In this document: positions 34,867 to 44,359 of the stretch, in pieces
Layout: each line of letters opens with the position of its first letter
Position numbering within the stretch: the stretch's first letter is position 1
From: Amycolatopsis deserti
GTDB lineage: Bacteria; Actinomycetota; Actinomycetes; Mycobacteriales; Pseudonocardiaceae
DNA: 64,000 nucleotides
Assembly (NCBI RefSeq): GCF_014653945.1
Contig: NZ_BNAU01000006.1
Coordinates: 496,001 to 560,000, forward strand
Direction: 5' to 3'
Position numbers and translations under genes: made by a program
The notes under the pieces: generated by a model
What the model was told of the DNA's origin: nothing
Database searches by the model: none
Seen by the model: the letters and a program-made list of their open reading frames with translations, nothing else

Positions 34867-36012
34867 CTAGCCGCCCGAGTGCATGTCCTCCGCTTCGGGC
34901 ACCAGGTCGTCGTCCGGGTTGTCGAGCCAGCCGTGCGGCAGCGTGACCTTTCCGGGCGAGCCCTGGCGCCCGCGTGGGCCCAGAGCGTCCGCCGGGAACG
35001 GCGCCGCGTGGTCCAGCTGGGCGATCAGCTCGTCCAGCTCGTCCATCGACGACACCATCGCGAACCGCCGGCGCAGTTCGGACCCCACCGGGAAGCCCAT
35101 GAAGTACCAGGCCATGTGCTTGCGCAGGTCGCGCATCGCCTTGTCGTGGCCATCGTGCTGGACCAGCAGCTCCGCGTGCCGCCGCAGCACCTGGGCGACC
35201 TCGCCCAGGCTCGGCCCCTCCGGGATCGGGCGGCCGGCGAACGCGGCCTCCAGCTCGCCGAACAGCCACGGCCGGCCCAGGCACCCGCGTCCGACGACCA
35301 CCCCGTCGCACCCGGTTTCGGCCACCATCCGCAGCGCGTCGTCGGCCGTGAAGATGTCGCCGTTGCCCAGCACGGGGATGGTCTGCACGGCCTCCTTCAG
35401 CCGCGCGATCGCGCTCCAGTCGGCCTTGCCCGAGTAGCGCTGGGCGGCCGTGCGGGCGTGCAGCGAGACCGCCGCCGCGCCCTCGGCCTCGGCGATGCGG
35501 CCGGCGTCGAGGAAGGTGTGGTGGTCGTCGTCGATGCCGATCCGGAACTTGACCGTGAACGGCACACCCGCGGCCTCGGCGGCCTCCACCGAGGCCCGCA
35601 CGATCTGCGCGAACAGCTTCCGCTTGTACGGCAGCGCCGCACCGCCACCCTTGCGGGTGACCTTGGCGACCGGGCAGCCGAAGTTGCTGTCGATGTGGTC
35701 GGCCAGCCCCTCGCCGACGATGATCTTGACCGCTTCCCGCATGGTCTTCGGGTCCACGCCGTAGAGCTGCATCGACCGCGGGTATTCGCCCTGGTCGAAG
35801 GCCATCATGTGCATGGTCCCGGGGTGCCGCTCGACGACGGCGCGCGCGGTGATCATCTCGCACACGTAGAGCCCCGCGCCGTACTCGCGGCACAACCGCC
35901 GGAACGCGACGTTCGTGATGCCGGCCATGGGCGCGAGCACCACCGGGGGATCGACCTCGTACGGGCCGATCTTCAGTGCGGGCTTGCTCAGGGTCGCGGT
36001 CACGTCCTCCAT
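34867..36012 (-). CDS. dusB: tRNA dihydrouridine synthase DusB
   Basis: FMN-dependent reduction of uridines in the tRNA D loop. 381 aa, normal for the actinobacterial Dus. Motifs: VVLAPMAGITNVAFRRLCREYG, QLYGVDPKTM, DSNFGCPVAKVTRKGGGAAL with the catalytic cysteine, VKFRIGIDD, LHARTAAQRYSGKADW and IPVLGNGDIFTADDA with GRGCLGRPWLF. ATG 36012 is preferred over an upstream in-frame start, because the barrel begins soon after it. The 117 bp between it and the K+ channel gene show no signal. Confidence 0.96.
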   Translation of the reverse strand: MEDVTATLSKPALKIGPYEVDPPVVLAPMAGITNVAFRRLCREYGAGLYVCEMITARAVVERHPGTMHMMAFDQGEYPRSMQLYGVDPKTMREAVKIIVGEGLADHIDSNFGCPVAKVTRKGGGAALPYKRKLFAQIVRASVEAAEAAGVPFTVKFRIGIDDDHHTFLDAGRIAEAEGAAAVSLHARTAAQRYSGKADWSAIARLKEAVQTIPVLGNGDIFTADDALRMVAETGCDGVVVGRGCLGRPWLFGELEAAFAGRPIPEGPSLGEVAQVLRRHAELLVQHDGHDKAMRDLRKHMAWYFMGFPVGSELRRRFAMVSSMDELDELIAQLDHAAPFPADALGPRGRQGSPGKVTLPHGWLDNPDDDLVPEAEDMHSGG

Positions 36013-36040
36013 TGTCGCTGGTGACTCGCGCCACCCGTAC

Positions 36041-36436
36041 TCAGGCCTGTTCCACTGCCGGGATATCGGCACTGATCCGGGATTTCGGACGAGGCGCGGT
36101 CACCGTCCACAGGATCTTCCCGTCCGGGGAGGTGCCGCCGACGCAGGTCAGGCTCCGGCACACCACCTGCGCGGCGTGGCCGGCGGTCCCGAGTTCGACC
36201 TTCAGGTGCGGGATGTCCACCGTGGGGCTGCGCAGGACCTGGTCCTCCGCGCGACCGACCACCAGGCCGGTGAACCACAGCTGGTCGAAGTGCATCGACA
36301 GCACGCCCTCGAACAGCAGCTCGACCGGCTCGTCGGGGTCGTCGTCGGTGCGCAGGACCAGCTCCGAGTGCTCGACGCCGTAGCGCCACACGCGGAAGGC
36401 CCGGGACGAGCTGAACAACGGCTCCGGCTGGTTCAT
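36041..36436 (-). CDS. Hypothetical protein
   Basis: 131 aa, soluble, mainly beta, family not recognised. Opens with MNQPEPLFSSSRAFRVWRYGVEHSELVLRT, contains LLFEGVLSMHFDQLWFTGLVVGRAE and ends GKILWTVTAPRPKSRISADIPAVEQA. Two cysteines (CRSLTC) are spaced by four residues. Conserved-looking codon use and a start ATG at 36436 support a real gene. Lies 28 nt upstream of dusB on the same strand, so probably co-transcribed. Confidence 0.7.
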   Translation of the reverse strand: MNQPEPLFSSSRAFRVWRYGVEHSELVLRTDDDPDEPVELLFEGVLSMHFDQLWFTGLVVGRAEDQVLRSPTVDIPHLKVELGTAGHAAQVVCRSLTCVGGTSPDGKILWTVTAPRPKSRISADIPAVEQA

Positions 36437-36666
36437 GGCCCCAGTATGGGTGCCGATCACGCGTCCCGCGGCGCGGCCGTCACCGGAGCGGCTGACGCCG
36501 GCTCACTCCGCCAGCGGCCTGGCCGTGGCCGAACGGCTGGCGCGATTCGCTCCAGTTGTGGCTGTCGCCGGAGTGGCCGGCGCCGGTTCGCTCCGGCAGC
36601 GGCCGGAGTGGCTGACGCCCGAACCACTCCAGTCACGGGCCGCCACCGGAGCGGCTGGACGTCCGC
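36437..36666. repeat. Cluster of imperfect inverted repeats between genes
   Basis: GGAGTGG or GGAGCGG alternates with CCACTCC, TCACTCC or TCGCTCC about nine times. CCGGAG-type starts fall at 36483, 36529 (variant), 36568, 36603 and 36646, at spacings of 35-46 bp. Weakly like the 23-bp array at 12.5 kb in its CACTC/GAGTG cores, but not in phase. Confidence 0.45.
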
Positions 36667-39372
36667 TCACTCCAGCAGCGTCTCCAGCGCCCGCCGCGCG
36701 ACGGAACCGTCGTCGAGGGTCTTCATCGCCAGGAAGTCGGCCAGTTCCGGCGCCGGGCGGTCCAGGTAGCGCCCGGCGCGGTGCGCGGCGTCCACCGCGT
36801 CCTCGGCGAGCCCGTGCTCGACCAGCAGCGACACCGCCTCCGGCCACTTCGGCGAGCCGATCAGCTCACGAATGGTCCGCACGCGCGGCTGCGACAGGCA
36901 CGGGTCGTCGACCGTCCAGCTGTGCGTCCCGTGCCGGACCTCGGTCACCGGGCCACCGGGCACGTGCACGTCGGCCCGCACGCCGGGCGGAACGACGACG
37001 TCCAGCGTCAGCTTCCCGTCCGCCCGCCGCCAGGCCACCGAAGCCTCACCAAAGGGCGTCTCGTGGCGGGCCGAGGCGTGGGTGAGCGCGGCGTCGGGCA
37101 CCGGGCGCACCACCATCGACCGGTACCCGGGCGCGGACGGCGCCAGCCCGGCGACCGTGCGGTGCATCCAGTCCGCCACCGCACCCAGCGCGTAGTGGTT
37201 GAACGAGGTCATCTCGCCCGGGTTGATCGACCCGTCCGGCAGCATGCTGTCCCAGCGCTCCCAGATCGTCGTCGCACCCATCGTCACCGGGTACAGCCAC
37301 GACGGGCAGCCCCGCTCCAGCAGCAACCGGTACGCCAGCTCCGGGTACCCGGCCGTGGTCAGCGCGTCCGTGATCAACGGTGTGCCGACGAACCCGGTCG
37401 CGATGCGGAACCCGTTGGTGCGCACGAGATCAGCCAGTCGTCGACCCGCGACCGCCCGCTGCTCCTCCGTCGGCAGCAGCGCCCACTCGATCGCCTGCGC
37501 GTACACGGTCGGCGCGTCCGAAAGCACCCGCCCGGACCCGGTGACGTACTCCCGGGCGAACGCCGCACGGGTCTGCTCGGACAGTGTCCGGTATTTCGAA
37601 CCGTCCTGGCCCAGCACCTCCGCCGCCGCGGCCACGATCTCCGCCGACCGCACGAGATACGCCGTCGCGACCACGTCGGAGTCGGCCTTCGCGGCGAACG
37701 GGTCGTCCGGCGGCGCGGAGGGGTCGAGCCAGTCACCGAACTGGAACCCGCCCGCCCACACGCCGTCGGTGGTCAGGGACGCGATCTTGTCGACCCAACC
37801 GCGCATGCTGTCGAACTGCCGCGCCAGCACCTCGGCGTCACCGAACCGCTGGTAGAGCACCCACGGCACGATCACCGCCGCGTCGCCCCAGGCCGTCGCG
37901 GTCGGGCTGTCGCCGGGCAGCACGTCCGGGATCACGAACGGCACTGAGCCGTCCGGACGCTGGTCGGCAGCGAGGTCGGCCAGCCACGAGCGCAGGAACC
38001 CGGCGCAGTCGTAGAGGAAGGACGCGGTCGGCGAGAAGACCTGGATGTCACCGGTCCAGCCCAGCCGCTCGTCGCGCTGCGGGCAGTCGGTCGGCACGTC
38101 GAGGAAGTTGCCGCGCATGCCCCACACGACGTTCTCGTGGAACTTCTCCAGGTCCGGGTCCGAGCAGCTGAACCAGCCGGTGCGCCGCAGATCGCTGTGC
38201 ACCACCACGGCTTCCAGGTCCTCGGCGCGCAGATCGTCCACACCGGACACTTCGGCGTACCGGAACCCGTGGAAGGTCAGGCTCGGCTCCAGCACGGTCT
38301 CGGAGCCGCCGGGCAGGACGTAGGTGTCGGTCGCCTTCGCCGACCGCAGCGGCCGCACGCCCAGCTCGCCGTCCTCCAGTACCTCCGCGTGCCGCACGGT
38401 GACCTCGCGGGCGTCGCGCACCCGCAGCCGCACCCAGCCGACGACGTTCTGCCCGAAGTCGACCAGCGTCTTCCCGGACGGCGAGGACCACACCCGCACG
38501 GCGGGCACCACCTCGGTCACCCGCACCGGCGGACCCTCGGGCGCGACGAGCCGGTCCAGGTCGGCGTCCACCACCTCGACCTCGTCCACTTCGGACTCGG
38601 TCAGCGTCAGGTCCGTGTGCTGCCCGTCGTACAGGTCGTCGGAGGTGATCCGGCTCTCCGTCGCCGACCACTGCTCGTCGGTGGCGATGACCTCGGTGGT
38701 GCCGTCGGCGTAGGTCACTTCCAGCTGCGCCAGCAGCGCGAGCCGGTCGCCGTAGAGCGCGCGGCGGCCGGACCAGGTGAGCCGTCCGCGGAACCAGCCG
38801 TTGCCGAGCAGGAACTCCAGGTCGTTGGTCCCCTCGCGAAGCAGCGAGGTGACGTCGTGCGTCTGGTACCGCAACCGGTGTTCGTAGCTGGTCCAGCCGG
38901 GCGCGAGCACCTCGTCACCGACGCGCGAGCCGTTGATCGACGCGGTGTAGACGCCGTGCGCCGTCGCGTACAACCGGGCCGAGGCGATCCCCGGCCGCAG
39001 CTCCACGCTGCGGGTGAGGATCGGCGCGCGCTGCCCGATGCGGCCGATCGTGCGCGGGCTGATGAACCGCGCCGACCAGTCCTCCGGCCGCAGCAAACCG
39101 GTCTCGACGGTCGCCGGCTCCGACCACTCCTCCCCGACGCGGACCCGCACGGTCGCCCGGGTCCGCGACGGCAGCGGTTCGAACGGCCACGGCACCAGCA
39201 CCTGGTCGGCCGATTCGACGCGCACCGTCGTCGACCCGTTCAGCTCGACCTCGTACGCGGTCTGCGCCCAATCGGGGTCATCCGTGCGCACCTGCCAGGA
39301 CAGGCGGGGCGTGCCGGTGCCGATGCCCAGCGGGACGTCGTGGTGCTCGAAGCGGACGGCGGTGACGGTCAA
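36667..39372 (-). CDS. GH78 alpha-L-rhamnosidase
   Basis: 901 aa, no signal peptide, so cytoplasmic. Removes terminal alpha-L-rhamnose. Order: N-terminal beta domains (residues 1-330), then the six-hairpin barrel with DVPTDCPQRDERLGWTGDIQVFSPTASFLYDCAGF near residue 430 (catalytic acid region), the Trp-rich TIWERWDSMLPDG, then FNHYALGAVADWMHR and a C-terminal beta domain. The last 75 residues extend beyond the usual end. TTG start at 39372 with AAGGAG upstream overlaps the preceding hydrolase stop (TTGA). Last gene of the LacI-controlled operon. Confidence 0.92.
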   Translation of the reverse strand: MTVTAVRFEHHDVPLGIGTGTPRLSWQVRTDDPDWAQTAYEVELNGSTTVRVESADQVLVPWPFEPLPSRTRATVRVRVGEEWSEPATVETGLLRPEDWSARFISPRTIGRIGQRAPILTRSVELRPGIASARLYATAHGVYTASINGSRVGDEVLAPGWTSYEHRLRYQTHDVTSLLREGTNDLEFLLGNGWFRGRLTWSGRRALYGDRLALLAQLEVTYADGTTEVIATDEQWSATESRITSDDLYDGQHTDLTLTESEVDEVEVVDADLDRLVAPEGPPVRVTEVVPAVRVWSSPSGKTLVDFGQNVVGWVRLRVRDAREVTVRHAEVLEDGELGVRPLRSAKATDTYVLPGGSETVLEPSLTFHGFRYAEVSGVDDLRAEDLEAVVVHSDLRRTGWFSCSDPDLEKFHENVVWGMRGNFLDVPTDCPQRDERLGWTGDIQVFSPTASFLYDCAGFLRSWLADLAADQRPDGSVPFVIPDVLPGDSPTATAWGDAAVIVPWVLYQRFGDAEVLARQFDSMRGWVDKIASLTTDGVWAGGFQFGDWLDPSAPPDDPFAAKADSDVVATAYLVRSAEIVAAAAEVLGQDGSKYRTLSEQTRAAFAREYVTGSGRVLSDAPTVYAQAIEWALLPTEEQRAVAGRRLADLVRTNGFRIATGFVGTPLITDALTTAGYPELAYRLLLERGCPSWLYPVTMGATTIWERWDSMLPDGSINPGEMTSFNHYALGAVADWMHRTVAGLAPSAPGYRSMVVRPVPDAALTHASARHETPFGEASVAWRRADGKLTLDVVVPPGVRADVHVPGGPVTEVRHGTHSWTVDDPCLSQPRVRTIRELIGSPKWPEAVSLLVEHGLAEDAVDAAHRAGRYLDRPAPELADFLAMKTLDDGSVARRALETLLE

Positions 39373-42300
39373 CGATCGCTCTCCTTCTCGTGCTGTACCA
39401 GCCGCACCGGCCCGAACAGGCCCGTGCGGACCTGCCCGGCGGCCACGGCCATCGTGGGCGACGCGTCGTCGAGGTACCCGGCGAGCGTCCCGCGGACGAC
39501 GATTTCCAGTTCGTTGACGCCATCCCGGACCGCGTCCGAAATCTCGGATCGCCACGGTCCCCAGACCAGGCGGTCGACGAGCCGGCCGTTCACCACCACG
39601 TCGGCCGTGCCGCGCACCTCGCCGAGGTCGAGCACGACACGACCGGGCAGCGCCTCGAACGTGGTCCGGTACCGGACCAGGCCGCCCAGCGCACGCAGCC
39701 CGAGGTCCTCCCAGCTGCGCAGCTCGACCGGCGCTTCGGCGGTCTCGACTTCCAGCCCCGCGTCCAGCAGCGCACCACCCCGGCGACCGTCGACGGCGCG
39801 GAACCGCAGCTCAATCGGGGTGCCGGCGCTCAGCGGCGCGGGGAAGCGCACCCGCTGGTCGACCGGCTTGTACTCGGCCTCGCCGACCCGGACGACCACG
39901 TCGAGATCGGTCGGGACGCGCAGCGCCACCGCGCCGAGCGGGGCCGGGAAGCTCAGCGTCTCGGTGCGTTCCCCGCCCGGCGCGACGTCGGGGATCACCG
40001 GCACGACGACGTCGCCGGGCGCGGCGGCGGGTTCGAGCCAGTGCGCGCTGGGCAGCGGGTGCGGCCGTGCCCACTGGCACAGGAACCTCGGATCGCGCCG
40101 GTGCAGGCGGCGCACCTCGCCCCAGTCCGGGCCGCTGACCAGCCGCGGATCGCGCGCGTCCACGGCGACCGGGCCGGTGGTGATCAGCGTGAGCGTGTTC
40201 TCCCCGAGGCGGAGGTGTTCGCGCAGGTCGTAGGGGTGGATGCGGATCTCGCGGAACCCGGGGTAGGGGTTGAAATCGCCCTGCCTGCCCACCTCGGCGC
40301 CGTTGACGAGCACCCGGCAGGCCTCCTCGCTCGCCACCTGCACCGTCGCGTCACTGGGCATCTCGTCGAGGTGGAAGCTCCGGTGGATCTCCCCGCCCGC
40401 CAGCCACTCCGGCCTGCGGTACGCGCCGGGATCGGTGACCACGGCGAACGACGCCCGCAGCGGCCCGTCCTGGTCCGCGGTGAACTCGATCTCCACCCGT
40501 ACTGTCCGGCCGGCCGGAAGCGGGCTGTACGACTGGTACCCCGGCCCGTCGACCGGCACCTCGGCGCCGTCCACGAACACCCGCCGCGCCGCGCTCGCCC
40601 CGACGGCGAGGAACAAGCCGTCGCGTTCGGGCAGGGGCAGATAGGTTCGTATCCCGACCGTCTGCCCGGCGCGCACGTGCCGCCAGTCGAGGAACTCCTC
40701 GGGCACGTAACCCTTGGGCCCCAGCGCTTCGGCGTGCCCGGGGTCGTTGCGGATGCCGCGGGACAACGACCAGACCGCGGGCCGCCACCCATGCGCGTCC
40801 CGGACTTGCGCGAATGCGCCGTACCCGGCTAGCTCGTCACCCAGCCGCCAGACCTCGATCGGCAGCACCCCGGTGCGGGCGGGCGCCGCCAGGTCGCCGT
40901 GCCGGTTGTCCAGAGTGGACTCCGCCTGGGCGCGCCAGCCGTCGAGGACCACCGAGCGCACCACAGGGCCCGGCGGCGTGTGCGTGGCCTCGGGCAGGTC
41001 CTCGCCGAACACGAGCAGCGTGATCGGCCCGTCGCTGAAGGCGACCTCGACCGAGCCGTTCACGACTGGGACATTCGTGCGCTCCGCGGTGCGCGGGTTC
41101 CACTGCTGCGCCCGTCCGGTCACGCCGCTGACCCGCGCCACCCGATCGGCAGGCGGCACGAATTCGTACCCGTTCTCGCGCAGCTGCCGCCAGTACTCGT
41201 CCCACGGAAAACCCGTGTCCGTCCAGCCTTCGCGGTCGAGGTCGACGATCGGCGCCCGGGTACCGCTGTGCTCGTCATGCGCGGTGAGCAGCAGGAAGTG
41301 CCGGTCGCCGTGCCGCCGCAGCAGGAACGGCACGTCGGACCGGATCCGGGATTTCGGAAGGGCCGCCGGAACGTCCTCGGGTTCGGCGACCGTGATCGCG
41401 CCCTCGACCGCGCCGCCGCCCACGCAGACGACCGTCCCGCCGGCCGCGGCGAACTCCGCGAGCCGGGCGGCCGCGGCCGGGAGCAGCAGTTCGACCTCCG
41501 GCAGCACCACCGCGCGGTAGGTCTCCGCGCCGATCCGCAGGCCGTCGGCGGTCACCTCCCCGGAGGCGATCGTGACCTCGTCGAACGTGTCGTGGTCGAT
41601 CCCGGCGCGCTCCAGCACCCCGCGTTCCTCGGCGAACCAGGTGCCCACGCCGTTGAGGGCGTGGAACGTGGCCGCCGCGCGCTCCGCGGGCGGCAGCGGC
41701 CCGTCGAGCGTCAGGTACGCCTGGGCGGTGCTGGTCGGCGACAGCAGCACGACGTCGCAGCAATGCGTGCCCGCCGTCAGCACCGAGCACAACCGGCTCA
41801 CCGCGCCGGCGAACTGCGAGTACGCCGGCCAGTACGGCTGCCGCCAGCAGGTCGACGGCGGCGCCCACTCCCACCAGCCGCCCGCCGTCGAGTAGTACAC
41901 CGCGTGCGGGTCGTAGAGCGTGGCGCCGCGGCGCAGGAACGGCGCGAGCCAGTCGTAGGTCTCCTCGAGCGTGCCGCCCCAGCCCGACGAGTGGAACGCC
42001 TCGATCCAGGTGCGCGGATGCCCGTGCGCGTGGGCGAGCGAGCTGTGCACCTTCGCGTCGCCCCAGTGGTCGCTGCCCGGCGCGCCGAAGCCGGAGTGCG
42101 TGCCCAGGTAGTCGCCGTAGATCCGGACACCGCCCACCGGATCGCCCTCGCGGGCCGGGCTCGCCTGGTCGAAGCCGCAGATCAGGCCGCGGTGGCTGAG
42201 CCACTGAGCCAGTGGGTCGAAGAACGCGCGGCGGGCCAGCCGGGCACGGTGTTCCTGGTAGTCCCGGCGGATCCCGGCCGATTCGGCGTCGGCGCCCTCG

Positions 42301-42920
42301 TACAACGCGGACAGCCGCGGCACCAGGTCGTAGCCGTACTCGGCGGCGAACGTCTCCGCGAAGTCGTGCCCCCAGGTCGGCAAAGGTGGCAGCTCGTCCT
42401 GGAAGAAGCCCGGGATCACCGTGCCGAACCAGCGTCCGACGTGCCGCTCCAGCTCGCCGTGCACCTGGTCGAGCAGCGCCGCGCAGGCGTCCGGGTTGAA
42501 GTAGTCGAAGCCGCTGACGCGGTGGCTGATCGTGCCGTCGGCGTCCCGGTGCAGGGCGAGTCCGGCGAACTCCGGGCGGGCCGCGGTGAGGCGGCCCTGG
42601 AAGTTCGCCCCGGAGAACCCGATCTGGTCGTACATCCACAGCTGGAACCCCAGCTCGGCGGCGTCCGCGCAGGCGCCGTCCAGCAGCTCGATCCACTTCG
42701 GACTGAGGAACGGCGGATCGTCGGCCAGCGACCCGAACATCGGGCCGGTGGGCGCCAGGCACATCACCACCGCCTGCCGGACGCCCTGCGACACCAGCTG
42801 TTCCATCTGCCACCGGATCCGGTCCCCGGTGACCCGGCCGCCGCTCCACCACCAGATCGGCAGTGGGGAGAACTCGGGGCCGGGATCGGTGAACCGGGTC
42901 AGCAGCTCGTCGGAACTCAT
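39369..42920 (-). CDS. GH106-like alpha-L-rhamnosidase/glycosyl hydrolase
   Basis: 1183 aa, no signal peptide. N-terminal barrel begins PGPEFSPLPIWWWSGGRVTGDRIRWQMEQL, as in GH106 enzymes, with FFQDELPPLPTWG near residue 173 as probable acidic active-site stretch and AFHSSGWGGTLEETYDWLAPFLRRGATLYDPHAVYYS further on. A carbohydrate-binding jelly-roll region and terminal beta sandwich follow. ATG at 42920 overlaps the permease stop (ATGA) and its own stop overlaps the GH78 start. A 1590-codon open frame extends upstream only because of antisense-free GC bias. GH106 assignment is likely, not certain. Confidence 0.82.
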   Translation of the reverse strand: MSSDELLTRFTDPGPEFSPLPIWWWSGGRVTGDRIRWQMEQLVSQGVRQAVVMCLAPTGPMFGSLADDPPFLSPKWIELLDGACADAAELGFQLWMYDQIGFSGANFQGRLTAARPEFAGLALHRDADGTISHRVSGFDYFNPDACAALLDQVHGELERHVGRWFGTVIPGFFQDELPPLPTWGHDFAETFAAEYGYDLVPRLSALYEGADAESAGIRRDYQEHRARLARRAFFDPLAQWLSHRGLICGFDQASPAREGDPVGGVRIYGDYLGTHSGFGAPGSDHWGDAKVHSSLAHAHGHPRTWIEAFHSSGWGGTLEETYDWLAPFLRRGATLYDPHAVYYSTAGGWWEWAPPSTCWRQPYWPAYSQFAGAVSRLCSVLTAGTHCCDVVLLSPTSTAQAYLTLDGPLPPAERAAATFHALNGVGTWFAEERGVLERAGIDHDTFDEVTIASGEVTADGLRIGAETYRAVVLPEVELLLPAAAARLAEFAAAGGTVVCVGGGAVEGAITVAEPEDVPAALPKSRIRSDVPFLLRRHGDRHFLLLTAHDEHSGTRAPIVDLDREGWTDTGFPWDEYWRQLRENGYEFVPPADRVARVSGVTGRAQQWNPRTAERTNVPVVNGSVEVAFSDGPITLLVFGEDLPEATHTPPGPVVRSVVLDGWRAQAESTLDNRHGDLAAPARTGVLPIEVWRLGDELAGYGAFAQVRDAHGWRPAVWSLSRGIRNDPGHAEALGPKGYVPEEFLDWRHVRAGQTVGIRTYLPLPERDGLFLAVGASAARRVFVDGAEVPVDGPGYQSYSPLPAGRTVRVEIEFTADQDGPLRASFAVVTDPGAYRRPEWLAGGEIHRSFHLDEMPSDATVQVASEEACRVLVNGAEVGRQGDFNPYPGFREIRIHPYDLREHLRLGENTLTLITTGPVAVDARDPRLVSGPDWGEVRRLHRRDPRFLCQWARPHPLPSAHWLEPAAAPGDVVVPVIPDVAPGGERTETLSFPAPLGAVALRVPTDLDVVVRVGEAEYKPVDQRVRFPAPLSAGTPIELRFRAVDGRRGGALLDAGLEVETAEAPVELRSWEDLGLRALGGLVRYRTTFEALPGRVVLDLGEVRGTADVVVNGRLVDRLVWGPWRSEISDAVRDGVNELEIVVRGTLAGYLDDASPTMAVAAGQVRTGLFGPVRLVQHEKESDR

Positions 42921-44206
42921 GCGGTGGTGCGCTCCGCCTCGATCTGCTCCAGCGACTTGCCCGAGGTGTTCGGCATGAAGAAGAACCCGACGCCGCCGCT
43001 GATCACCAGGAACAGCGTGAGCAGACCGCCGGCGAGCGTGAACCCGCCGCTGGCCAGCGTCGGCAGGAAGAAGCTCCACACACCCAGCGCCGTCCGGGCG
43101 ACGCCGAAGGTGAAGCCCTGCGCGGTGCCGCGCAGCATCGTCGGGAACAGCTCCTGGCTCCACACCTTGTAGAACGCCTCGCCGGCGAGCGAGCAGCCGA
43201 CGCCGAACAGCACGATGTTCGCGATGATCACCGGGATGTTGAACGGCAGCACCACGTAGATGCCGTAGGCCACGATTTGCATGACCGCGCCGATGCCCCA
43301 CATCCACTTGCGCGTGCTGTGGCTGCGGTCGGCGAAGCGCATGAACACCAGCGTGGTGACCAGGATGCCGATCACGAACCCGGCGCAGGACAGCGCGACG
43401 CTGGCCGCCTGGCTGCCCGCGTTGAGGGTCTTGATGACGTACGGCGTGAAGATGCCGCCGGTGCCCGCCGCGATGTTCCAGAACACGTAGACGAGCCCGG
43501 TGAACAGCAGCGCCTTGAGGTGGGCGCCCTGGAAAAGCGCTTTCAGCTGGTACTTGACCTCCTTCGTGGAGGAGGCCGAGGTCCAGCGCGCGGACTCGGA
43601 CAGACCGCGGCGCATCGCCCAGGTGATCAACGCGATGACGAACAGGTGCAGGAACACGATCCGCGTCCCCAGCAGGTCCAGCGGGGTGAGCGCGAGCGAC
43701 AGCAGCAGCACGATCACCGGGCCGAGGTTCCACGCGACCTGGGTGAACCCGAGCAGCTTGCCGCGCGCCTTCGACGGGGAGAACTCGCCGACCAGCGCCA
43801 GCGACGTCGGCACGTCGGCACCCACCGCGACACCGACGACGAACGTGCCGATGAACAGCATCGGCGTGTTGACCGCGAGCGCGATGCACAGGATGCCTGC
43901 CGCGTAGACCAGCAGGTCGTACTTGTAGATCCGCTTCCGGCCCAGCTTGTCGCCCAGCCGGCCGCCGATGAACGCGCCGATCGCGCAGCCGATGGCGTTC
44001 GGGCCGATCGCGGCGAGCGCGCCCACCGCGCCCTCGGACAATCCGAGGTAGCTCTGGAACAGGGCCAGACCGGCGCCGAGCGCGACGATCGAGCCGGCAT
44101 CCAGGTAGGAGGCCATGCCCGCGAGCACGGACCACCGCCACTGCTGGCGGCTGATCGTGCCGCCGTCTTCCACGGCGCTCGCGCCGACCGCTTCGCGTGA
44201 GGTCAT
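42917..44206 (-). CDS. MFS permease, probably for rhamnosides
   Basis: 429 aa, 12 transmembrane helices. Sugar-porter-like marks: GGRLGDKLGRKRIY after TM2, GEFSPSKARGKLLGF in the TM4-5 loop, RFADRSHSTRKWMW after TM8 and a cytoplasmic tail. Begins ATG 44206 with GAGGAG upstream; a longer frame to 44437 crosses the promoter region. First gene of the operon, divergent from the LacI gene. Import of an oligosaccharide or glycoside is inferred from the two downstream cytoplasmic hydrolases. Confidence 0.88.
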   Translation of the reverse strand: MTSREAVGASAVEDGGTISRQQWRWSVLAGMASYLDAGSIVALGAGLALFQSYLGLSEGAVGALAAIGPNAIGCAIGAFIGGRLGDKLGRKRIYKYDLLVYAAGILCIALAVNTPMLFIGTFVVGVAVGADVPTSLALVGEFSPSKARGKLLGFTQVAWNLGPVIVLLLSLALTPLDLLGTRIVFLHLFVIALITWAMRRGLSESARWTSASSTKEVKYQLKALFQGAHLKALLFTGLVYVFWNIAAGTGGIFTPYVIKTLNAGSQAASVALSCAGFVIGILVTTLVFMRFADRSHSTRKWMWGIGAVMQIVAYGIYVVLPFNIPVIIANIVLFGVGCSLAGEAFYKVWSQELFPTMLRGTAQGFTFGVARTALGVWSFFLPTLASGGFTLAGGLLTLFLVISGGVGFFFMPNTSGKSLEQIEAERTTA

Positions 44207-44243
44207 GTGGTTCTCCTCGTCTTCCTTGACGCGGGTCACATTT

Positions 44244-44319
44244 TGAAACGTATTAAGGGGGCAGGTTAGCGTTTGAGTGGGGGAATAACAAGCTTCCGTT
44301 CGGCCCATTGAACGTTTCA
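44244..44319. promoter_or_regulatory. Pair of LacI-type operators in the divergent promoter
   Basis: TGAAACGTATTA (44244-44255) and TGAACGTTTCA (44309-44319) resemble the LacI-family core TGAAACGTTTCA. Their CG centres are 64 bp apart, about six helical turns, on opposite sides of the divergent gene pair, which would allow looping and joint control of permease operon and lacI gene. Confidence 0.7.
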
Positions 44320-44359
44320 TGCGTGCTAGGCTCGTGGCCTTGGCAGATCGAGGGGACGC

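Noticed and set aside
34457..36034. 525-codon frame overlapping dusB and the K+ channel gene
   Set aside because: Out of frame with dusB on the same strand and antisense to the K+ channel; low-complexity Arg/Gly composition.
39369..44141. A single 1590-aa hydrolase-like protein
   Set aside because: The part upstream of 42920 is an alternate frame of the MFS permease gene. The ATGA overlap shows where the hydrolase begins.
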